Assembly: GCA_029881775.1 (NCBI GenBank)
Contig: JAOULY010000124.1
Span: forward strand, 1-6,350
DNA: 6,350 nucleotides
Source of the DNA: Gammaproteobacteria bacterium
GTDB lineage: Bacteria; Pseudomonadota; Gammaproteobacteria; UBA9214
Reading direction: 5' to 3'
The notes under the pieces were generated by a model. That model had not been told where the DNA came from and ran no database searches. It worked only from the letters and a program-made list of their open reading frames with translations. Below, in pieces: positions 1 through 5,117 of this stretch. Position numbers and translations under genes: made by a program. Position 1 is the first letter of the stretch. Each line of letters starts with the position of its first letter.

Positions 1-1
1 G

Positions 2-910
2 CTGGAAAAGCTTGAGGTGGCGCAGCAGGCAGAGCGTCGCAAACTGGCCGCCATGCGCGCGCAACTGGCGAAAGAAATACGCGCAAGTTATCTGGCCGGC
101 CGCCAGCAGCGTGTCAAACTGCTGCTTAACCAGGAGGATCCTGCTTCATTGTCGCGCATGCTCATCTACCAGGGCTATTTTACCCGTGCCCGCACCGCGC
201 GCATGGATACATTCAGGGCAGCGCTCACACAGCTGCATGAGAATGAACAGGTATTAATCGAGCAGCGCGCCGACCTGGCAGTGCTGCAGGGCGAGCAGCA
301 GTCGCAGACAGCGGCGCTCACCGAAGAACAGTCACGTCAGCGCGAGGTGCTTGCCGGGATCGAGCGGCATCTTGGTGACAAATCCAGGGAGCTTGAGACA
401 CTGCAACAGGACGAACAACGTCTCGGCAAGCTGGTGGAGGAACTGCGCAAGGCCTTGCTGGATATCCCCATCGGTGATCTCGACAAGCCGCTCAAGTCGC
501 TGAAGGGTAAATTACACTGGCCGGTTCCGGGGCGGCTGGCGCGTAACTATGGCGAGCAGCTGGGTGTAGGCAATAGCCGTTCGCGCGGCGTGGTTATTGC
601 CACTTATGCGGATACCGACGTACAGGCCATTGCCAAGGGGCGGGTGGCCTTTGCTGACTGGCTGCGTGGTTTCGGCCTGCTGATGATTATCGAGCACGGC
701 GACGGTTATATGTCGTTGTATGGCAGCAATAACAGCCTTTACAAGGGCGTTGGCGAATGGGTGGAGCGCGGCGATGTCATTGCCGCGGCCGGCAACAGTG
801 GCGGGCAGTCGAGTTCGGCGCTGTACCTGGAGTTGCGCAAGAATGGCCAGCCGATCGACCCGCGTGGCTGGTTCCATGGCCAGCCGCGTACGCTGAAGGC
901 GGCCCGCTAG
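2..910 (+). CDS. envC: EnvC-type murein hydrolase activator, degenerate LytM/M23 domain (5'-truncated)
   Basis: Known members of this family sit in the periplasm at the division site and switch on N-acetylmuramyl-L-alanine amidases that split septal peptidoglycan. The reading frame is open to the left edge, so the signal peptide and first coiled coil lie outside the window; the GTG at 17 is an internal valine. The 302 visible residues (counted from the codon at base 2) start with a Gln/Arg/Glu-rich coiled coil to about 150, including the EnvC-like stretch LLLNQEDPASLSRML near 40-54. A LytM domain follows from about 170 to 287. The usual M23 zinc ligands are missing: the first His/Asp motif reads RGVVIATYAD, the Y-x-H-L position reads SLYGSN, and the HxH position reads LYLEL. 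EnvC itself lacks them in the same way, so the protein should bind an amidase rather than cut peptidoglycan. By known synteny gpmI may lie upstream. Calling it an activator is inference from family and motif loss. Confidence 0.9.
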   Translation: MEKLEVAQQAERRKLAAMRAQLAKEIRASYLAGRQQRVKLLLNQEDPASLSRMLIYQGYFTRARTARMDTFRAALTQLHENEQVLIEQRADLAVLQGEQQSQTAALTEEQSRQREVLAGIERHLGDKSRELETLQQDEQRLGKLVEELRKALLDIPIGDLDKPLKSLKGKLHWPVPGRLARNYGEQLGVGNSRSRGVVIATYADTDVQAIAKGRVAFADWLRGFGLLMIIEHGDGYMSLYGSNNSLYKGVGEWVERGDVIAAAGNSGGQSSSALYLELRKNGQPIDPRGWFHGQPRTLKAAR

Positions 911-1001
911 CCGGCGCCAGTTGAATTTCATGCCGATTTCCCTGTCTGAGACTGTGGCCGGCGAGAATATTCCCTTGAATCAAGACCATCCGACCTAAGG
1001 C

Positions 1002-1041
1002 CGATACCGCTGGAAGCAGTGCTGTGATATCGTAGGTTTTT
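1002..1041 (+). terminator. Weak attenuator-like hairpin plus T-run between envC and ctpA
   Basis: In the 181-base gap, CGATA (1002-1006) can pair with TATCG (1028-1032). Inside it, CGCTG (1008-1012, read C-G-C-T-G) pairs with CAGTG (1017-1021), allowing one G-T pair, around a GAAG loop. Five T residues follow at 1037-1041. The stem is interrupted and the T-run begins four bases after it, so this is at best a leaky terminator or attenuator before ctpA. The rest of the gap shows no convincing promoter. Confidence 0.2.
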
Positions 1042-1091
1042 ACTGGAGTGCGGCCCACAACCCCGGGCTCGCGCCGAACGGACTAAAGATC

Positions 1092-2411
1092 ATGAAACCC
1101 AGACTTAATAATATTTTCCTGTTGATAACCGGGCTGTTGACCGGTGTATTCATTTCGATCGGGCACGGTGTATTCGCCGAACGCGAGTCAACGCGTGCCA
1201 CGCTACCGGTCGAGGAGTTGCGCACATTCAGCGACGTGTTCGGCCGCATCAAGAACGACTACGTGGTCGACGTGGATGACAAGGAGCTGATCGAGAACGC
1301 CATTCGCGGCATGCTCTCCGGTCTGGATCCGCATTCGGCCTATCTTGATTCCGAACAGTTTACCGAGCTGCAGGTCGGTACCACCGGCCAGTTCGGCGGC
1401 CTCGGCATCGAGGTCGGGATGGAAGACGGTTTTGTGAAAGTGATCGCCCCGATCGACGATACACCTGCGGAGCGCGCGGGGGTGCAGGCAGGCGACCTGG
1501 TTATCCGGCTCGACGATACGCCGGTGAAAGGTATGACACTTGGTGACGCGGTCAAGCTGATGCGTGGCAAGCCGGGTACCGACATCGTGCTGACCATCGT
1601 GCGCGAAGGCCTGGACGCGCCGGTGAAGATCACTATCACACGCGATATCATCAAGGTGAAAAGCGTCAAGTCCCGCATGCTGGAGCCTGGTTACGCGTAC
1701 CTGCGTATTTCACAGTTCCAGTCGAAAAGCGCTGACAATCTTGTCGACGCCATCAACCGGCTGAAAAAGGAAAACAACGGCCGGCTCGATGGGCTGGTGC
1801 TCGATCTGCGCAACAATCCAGGCGGGGTACTGAACGGTGCAGTGGCCGTATCGGACGCCTTCCTGACCAAGGGCATGATCGTTTACACGGAAGGCCGCAT
1901 TGCCGATTCCAGCCTGCGTTTCAACGCCACGCCGGATGACGTCATCGATGGTGCGCCGCTGGTGGTACTGGTTAACCAGGGCTCGGCTTCCGCGTCCGAG
2001 ATCGTGGCGGGTGCGCTGCAGGACCACAAGCGTGCCATCATCCTCGGCGCAAAAACATTCGGCAAGGGTTCGGTACAGACGATCCTGCCGCTGAGCAGCG
2101 ATTCGGCGCTGAAGCTTACGACCGCGCGCTATTACACGCCATCCGGCCGTTCCATCCAGGCCGAGGGCATTACGCCGGATATCGAGCTGGAGCCGCTGGA
2201 GCTGTCAGCCAAGAAAAAGAAAGGTATCGATCCGCTGAAAGAGGCGGACCTGTCGGGTCACCTCGACAACGGTAACGGTACCAGCAAAAAGAAAGATGAC
2301 AAGAACGGCAAGGCAGACGATACCGAGCAGATGCTGCAAGATGATTACATGCTCTATGAAGCGCTTAACCTGCTCAAGGGCCTTGCTATCCTGCAGGCGC
2401 GAATCCAGTAA
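1092..2411 (+). CDS. ctpA: Carboxy-terminal processing protease, S41 family (CtpA)
   Basis: A periplasmic serine protease that cleaves substrates from or near their C-termini. Relatives control the level of peptidoglycan hydrolases and lipoproteins; Pseudomonas CtpA degrades cell-wall cross-link hydrolases with a lipoprotein partner. The 439 residues begin with a hydrophobic segment (about 8-28) and a possible signal peptidase site after VFA (27-29). A PDZ domain follows (about 100-172, with GGLGIEV), then the S41 core. The catalytic set is visible: Ser300 in GSASASE, Lys325 in TFGKGSVQ and Gln329. The Ser-to-Lys spacing of 25 matches the family, and LDLRNNPGG (237-245) is a typical core motif. 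A Lys/Asp/Asn-rich stretch (about 373-412) separates the core from a C-terminal helix, YEALNLLKG. The ATG at 1092 is chosen because it gives a proper export signal; the ribosome binding site is weak (GGACTAAAG). The gene follows envC and leads into the yibQ-family gene after 3 bases, so it is very probably co-transcribed with it. Confidence 0.95.
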   Translation: MKPRLNNIFLLITGLLTGVFISIGHGVFAERESTRATLPVEELRTFSDVFGRIKNDYVVDVDDKELIENAIRGMLSGLDPHSAYLDSEQFTELQVGTTGQFGGLGIEVGMEDGFVKVIAPIDDTPAERAGVQAGDLVIRLDDTPVKGMTLGDAVKLMRGKPGTDIVLTIVREGLDAPVKITITRDIIKVKSVKSRMLEPGYAYLRISQFQSKSADNLVDAINRLKKENNGRLDGLVLDLRNNPGGVLNGAVAVSDAFLTKGMIVYTEGRIADSSLRFNATPDDVIDGAPLVVLVNQGSASASEIVAGALQDHKRAIILGAKTFGKGSVQTILPLSSDSALKLTTARYYTPSGRSIQAEGITPDIELEPLELSAKKKKGIDPLKEADLSGHLDNGNGTSKKKDDKNGKADDTEQMLQDDYMLYEALNLLKGLAILQARIQ

Positions 2412-2414
2412 TTC

Positions 2415-3227
2415 ATGAAACCCCGGCCGGCAAGGCGACAACAGTGGCTTACCCTGTTGTTACTCTGCCTGCCGGCGTTCGTCTGCGCGACGGAAACCGG
2501 ATCGCCCGCCGGTCGCTCGCCGGTTATCGCCCTGATAATCGACGACCTCGGTACCCAGGTAACGAAAGGCATGCGTGCGATTAACCTGCCCGGTCCGGTG
2601 GCCATGTCTTTTCTGCCGGGGGGTGAGCATACTGTCGAGCTGGCAAAACTCGCGCACGACAATAAAAAAGAGGTCATGCTGCACCTGCCCATGCAGGCAC
2701 TCGGACAGCAGGCGCATCACCGCCATAGCGGCGAACTCATGGCTGATATGCCGCAGCCCGAGTTCCTCGACACGCTGTCGCGCAATATCGCAGCCATTCC
2801 CCATGTCAGCGGGATTAATAATCATCGCGGCAGCCTGCTCACCTCGACCAGCAGTTATATGGCCTGGCTGATGCAGGCGCTGAATGCACATGGCGAACTG
2901 TTTTTCATTGACAGTCGCACCACCGCCGAGACCGTGGCTGCCGACATGGCGCAGGCCTACGGCATACCCAATGCCTCGCGTAACGTGTTCCTCGATAACG
3001 AGCCTACGCCGCAGGCCATTCGTAAACAGTTTCGCGAACTGGTCGAGCGTGCGCGTCGTGACGGTTCCGCGCTGGCTATCGGGCATCCTCACCCGGCAAC
3101 ATTAAAGGTGCTGCGAGAGGAATTGCCACGGCTTGAAGAACAGGGACTACAATTAGTACCTGTCGCACAACTGATTGCGCGTCAGAAAGAAAGGAAACTT
3201 GCATGGCAAGGGTACTCGTCCCGCTAG
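2415..3227 (+). CDS. yibQ: Divergent polysaccharide deacetylase family protein (YibQ/DUF610)
   Basis: A secreted protein with the NodB-like fold of the divergent polysaccharide deacetylases. Its substrate is not established in the family; the constant company of envC points to a cell-envelope glycan. Of 270 residues, about 1-25 form a signal peptide (basic start, WLTLLLLCLPAF core, likely cut after VCA). The domain spans about 36-255 and keeps the recognisable blocks: VIALIIDDLG with Asp43/Asp44, MLHLPM (88-93), GINNHRGS (133-140), FIDSRTT (164-170) and AIGHPHP (221-227). Family members usually have NHMGS in the third block, so Arg138 is a small departure. The start lies 3 bases after the ctpA stop with no clear Shine-Dalgarno of its own, which suggests translational coupling to ctpA. 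The 3' end overlaps the next gene by 25 bases. The family is firm; catalytic activity is not shown. Confidence 0.88.
   Translation: MKPRPARRQQWLTLLLLCLPAFVCATETGSPAGRSPVIALIIDDLGTQVTKGMRAINLPGPVAMSFLPGGEHTVELAKLAHDNKKEVMLHLPMQALGQQAHHRHSGELMADMPQPEFLDTLSRNIAAIPHVSGINNHRGSLLTSTSSYMAWLMQALNAHGELFFIDSRTTAETVAADMAQAYGIPNASRNVFLDNEPTPQAIRKQFRELVERARRDGSALAIGHPHPATLKVLREELPRLEEQGLQLVPVAQLIARQKERKLAWQGYSSR
3191..3195 (+). promoter_or_regulatory. Ribosome binding site for the DJ-1/YajL gene, inside the yibQ-family gene
   Basis: AAGGA lies seven bases before the ATG at 3203 and inside the last codons of the upstream gene. It supports the 3203 start and hence the 25-base overlap, and suggests reinitiation or coupling between the two genes. 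Confidence 0.7.
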
Positions 3228-3754
3228 CACAGGGTTGTGAAGAACTCGAGGCCGTTACCATTATCGACCTGTTGCGCCGTGCGGGTATCGAGGTCGTTTC
3301 CGCGGGGCTTGACGATCAACCGGTGCGCGCCTCGCGTGGCACAGTGCTGCTGCCCGATACAACACTCGATGCGGTACTTGAATCAGACTTTGACATGATC
3401 GCGTTGCCCGGTGGACTGCCAGGTGCCGACCACCTGCGTGACGATCCGCGCATCATTGCGCTGGTGAAAAAGCTGCATGCAAATGGTCGATATGCGGCCG
3501 CGATTTGCGCAGCACCGCGGGTGCTGGCGAAAGCCGGCCTGCTGGACGATCGCCGTGCCACCAGTTTCCCGGGTGGTATCGATGTAAACGACATCCCCGG
3601 CATTGACTATGTAGATGACGCCGTTGTTGTTGACGGGCGGGTCGTTACATCGCGCGGTCCCGGCACGGCAATGGATTTTGCGCTCGAGCTTATAGAACTG
3701 CTGCTTGGCAGGGAGCAGCGCGAAGCGGTTGAGGCGCCGCTGCAGCGGCCATAA
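3203..3754 (+). CDS. yajL: DJ-1/PfpI family protein, YajL-like
   Basis: A cytosolic protein of the DJ-1/YajL branch. Relatives have been described as covalent chaperones, glyoxalases or deglycases acting on oxidised or methylglyoxal-modified targets; the true activity is disputed. The 183 residues form one flavodoxin-like domain of usual length with no export signal. The reactive cysteine is Cys102 in AAICAAP, in the nucleophile elbow, with its partner Glu16 in GCEELEAV. Other family blocks are ALPGGLPGA (67-75), SFPGG (121-125) and TSRGPGTAMDFAL (149-161). The last is almost that of E. coli YajL, as is the Phe-Pro in place of the DJ-1 His-Pro. The start is set by the well-placed AAGGA at 3191. 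Its position as last gene of an envelope operon is unexpected for a cytosolic protein and suggests coupling of expression rather than a shared pathway. The family is certain; YajL orthology is likely. Confidence 0.9.
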   Translation: MARVLVPLAQGCEELEAVTIIDLLRRAGIEVVSAGLDDQPVRASRGTVLLPDTTLDAVLESDFDMIALPGGLPGADHLRDDPRIIALVKKLHANGRYAAAICAAPRVLAKAGLLDDRRATSFPGGIDVNDIPGIDYVDDAVVVDGRVVTSRGPGTAMDFALELIELLLGREQREAVEAPLQRP

Positions 3755-3922
3755 GACTGTTACGGGATAATAATCGACAGACACGCTACCCGGGCGCCTA
3801 TGCCGACCCGCCAAGATGGCTGAGCCTGTAATTTTCTGGCGTAATCTGTGATTCGGCTGCAGTTTTTTAGCGCCGGCAGGGCTATTATTGGTTACCTGAA
3901 CAAGTCAAATCGGGATGAAGCC

Positions 3923-4516
3923 ATGCACAAGTCTGCTCTCAAGTTTCTTAATTCCACGCTCGCCACCCTGGTGATGCTGTCCATTGCGGCACCGGTATTT
4001 GCCACGCCACCGCCCTGGGCGCCGGCGCATGGATACCGCAACAAGCACAAGGGAAGTTATGACTACCGCCCGGCACTGCCCTGGCATGACCGGGAGTATG
4101 AAAGCGACTATATACGCCGCGGGCGTTGTGACCGCGACCGGCTGGGTGCCGTGCTGGGCGGTGTTGTCGGCGGCATGGCCGGCTCACGGATCGGCAAGGG
4201 TTCGGGCCGCACCGCGGCCACGATCGCCGGTACCGTTATCGGTGTGATTGTCGGCCGCTCAATCGGGCGTCACATGGACGCAACAGACCGGCAGTGTGTT
4301 GGACAGGCGCTCGAACATGCGCCGGACCGGGAATCCGTCTACTGGCATGACCCGGACACGGGTACCGACTTTGCCGTGACACCGGTCAAGACCTATCGTC
4401 ACCAGGACGGGCGCTACTGCCGCGAGTACACCACGCGTGCGGTAATCGGTGGAAGAAAACAACAGGTCTATGGCGATGCCTGTCGACAGCGTGACGGCAG
4501 CTGGGTTATGCGTTGA
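3923..4516 (+). CDS. Secreted glycine-zipper protein of the 17 kDa surface antigen family
   Basis: The ATG at 3923 gives a 197-residue protein with a clean signal peptide: basic MHKSALK, a hydrophobic core, and a cut after VFA (25-27). An upstream GTG at 3848 would add 25 residues and bury the signal, so it was not used. After a Pro/Tyr/His-rich linker (28-68) comes a glycine zipper at about 75-115 (LGGVVGGMAG, IAGTVIGVIVG), the pattern of a two-helix membrane hairpin. The C-terminal part (about 120-195) closely follows the rickettsial 17 kDa antigen type domain: WHDPDTGTDFAVTP, YCREYT, VIGGRKQQ-YGDACRQ-DGSW. Cys166 and Cys187 lie in the conserved blocks and could form a disulfide; Cys69 and Cys125 are additional. 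No lipobox Cys is present, unlike the lipoprotein members. The location is probably periplasmic or outer membrane. The molecular function is unknown. Confidence 0.85.
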   Translation: MHKSALKFLNSTLATLVMLSIAAPVFATPPPWAPAHGYRNKHKGSYDYRPALPWHDREYESDYIRRGRCDRDRLGAVLGGVVGGMAGSRIGKGSGRTAATIAGTVIGVIVGRSIGRHMDATDRQCVGQALEHAPDRESVYWHDPDTGTDFAVTPVKTYRHQDGRYCREYTTRAVIGGRKQQVYGDACRQRDGSWVMR

Positions 4517-4551
4517 TAGTGCCGGACCGGACAGTGTGACCGGGTACAAAA

Positions 4552-4571
4552 GCATCGGCTGTGCCTGATGC
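4552..4571. repeat. Short inverted repeat between the antigen-like gene and DUF2237
   Basis: GCATCGGC (4552-4559) can pair with GCC plus GATGC (4563-4571) with one bulged T and a TGT loop, giving eight base pairs. A second GATGC at 4578-4582 offers an alternative partner for the 5' arm. No T-run follows, so a simple intrinsic terminator is not supported. Confidence 0.4.
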
Positions 4572-4583
4572 CGGGCTGATGCG

Positions 4584-4622
4584 TGTGTTGTAAGCCGGCC
4601 CGGGGTCCGGCTGGCCAACACA
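4584..4622. repeat. Long imperfect inverted repeat just before the DUF2237 ribosome binding site
   Basis: TGTGTTG (4584-4590) pairs perfectly with CAACACA (4616-4622). After a small internal loop (TA against GGC), AGCCGG (4593-4598) pairs with CCGGCT (4607-4612) around an eight-base loop, for 13 base pairs in total. It ends four bases before the DUF2237 Shine-Dalgarno and lacks a T-run. It could be a 3'-end stabilising hairpin of the gene before it, a Rho-type end, or a leader structure of the gene after it. Confidence 0.5.
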
Positions 4623-4626
4623 GCCA

Positions 4627-4633
4627 AAGTGAG
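4627..4633 (+). promoter_or_regulatory. Ribosome binding site for the DUF2237 gene
   Basis: AAGTGAG lies eight bases before the ATG at 4642 and decides for it over the in-frame ATG at 4648. The ATG at 4638 is in another frame. Confidence 0.5.
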
Positions 4634-4641
4634 CGACATGT

Positions 4642-5019
4642 ATGGAAATGGACGATGCCATCAATGTGCTGGGGGAGCCGCTGTCACCATGCAACGAAGA
4701 CCTGGTGACCGGTTTCTTCCGCGACGGCCACTGCAATACCTGTGCTGAGGATACCGGTTCGCACACGGTGTGCATCGAGGCCTCGCGGGAATTCCTCGAA
4801 TTTTCCCGTTTTCGCGGCAATGACCTCACCACGCCCGCCCCCGAGCATGGCTTTCCCGGCCTGAAGCCGGGCGATCGCTGGTGTATGTGCGCCGCACGCT
4901 GGCTGGAGGCCTATGAAAATGACCGTGCGCCGCGTGTCCATGTCACGCGTACGCATCGGCGTGCACTTGAAATTGTGCCGATGGAGCTGTTGAGGCGATT
5001 TGCCGTTGACCTGAATTAA
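4642..5019 (+). CDS. DUF2237 family protein, cysteine-rich, function unknown
   Basis: A 125-residue cytosolic protein, full length for the DUF2237 family, with no signal peptide or membrane segment. The family blocks are all visible: NVLGEPLSPC (8-17), TGFFRDGHCNTC (23-34), GSHTVC (39-44), EFLEFSRFRGNDLTTP (50-65), FPGLKPGDRWCMCAARW (71-87) and THRRALEIVP (104-113). Six cysteines occur at 17, 31, 34, 44, 81 and 83. The C-x2-C and C-x-C pairs look like possible metal or cofactor ligands, but that is inference, as no function is known for the family. The gene has its own Shine-Dalgarno and is separated by hairpin-rich gaps from both neighbours, so membership in an operon is not evident. Confidence 0.85.
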   Translation: MEMDDAINVLGEPLSPCNEDLVTGFFRDGHCNTCAEDTGSHTVCIEASREFLEFSRFRGNDLTTPAPEHGFPGLKPGDRWCMCAARWLEAYENDRAPRVHVTRTHRRALEIVPMELLRRFAVDLN

Positions 5020-5026
5020 TTTCTGC

Positions 5027-5048
5027 CAGGCGGCTCCGCCACCGCCTG
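5027..5048. repeat. Inverted repeat between DUF2237 and chrA
   Basis: CAGGCGG (5027-5033) pairs with CCGCCTG (5042-5048), seven base pairs around an eight-base spacer. A direct repeat CTGCCAG (5023-5029 and 5046-5052) overlaps both arms. It starts eight bases after the DUF2237 stop. The lack of a T-run argues against a classical terminator. Its right arm covers the place where a -35 box for the TATAAT at 5066 would lie, so it may be an operator. Confidence 0.45.
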
Positions 5049-5065
5049 CCAGCTGACAACAGCGC

Positions 5066-5071
5066 TATAAT
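5066..5071 (+). promoter_or_regulatory. Candidate -10 box of the chrA promoter
   Basis: A perfect TATAAT lies 46 bases before the chrA start. At 16-18 bases upstream there is no TTGACA-like sequence, only CG-rich repeat arm; CTGACA at 5053 is too close. If real, the promoter has a poor -35 and may need an activator or be controlled through the inverted repeat. Confidence 0.45.
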
Positions 5072-5117
5072 CCATCGCAGTCAGTCCCGTACCAATATCA
5101 ATAACAGGGTTTCTATC

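Noticed and set aside
17..19. GTG at 17 as the start of the EnvC-type gene.
   Set aside because: The frame continues upstream to the window edge through coiled-coil-like codons, and the protein would lack the signal peptide needed for its periplasmic role.
171..861. Calling the first gene an active M23 endopeptidase.
   Set aside because: The His/Asp zinc ligands of all the M23 motifs are replaced, as in EnvC, so catalysis is not supported.
2460..3092. A 210-codon open frame on the minus strand opposite the yibQ-family gene.
   Set aside because: It lies wholly within a gene with clear family motifs on the + strand, shows no recognisable domain, and is the sort of long shadow frame expected in GC-rich coding DNA.
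3736..3749. Perfect 14-base palindrome at the end of the DJ-1 gene, centred on CTGCAG.
   Set aside because: It is inside the coding region, gives only a 5-bp stem with a 4-base loop and has no T-run after it, so it is not a credible terminator.
3883..3888. TATTAT as a -10 box before the surface antigen-like gene.
   Set aside because: No sequence resembling a -35 box at 16-18 bases upstream and no extended -10 TG; too weak to call alone.
3848..3922. A GTG start at 3848 for the surface antigen-like gene.
   Set aside because: It would place 25 extra residues before an otherwise complete signal peptide beginning at the ATG at 3923.
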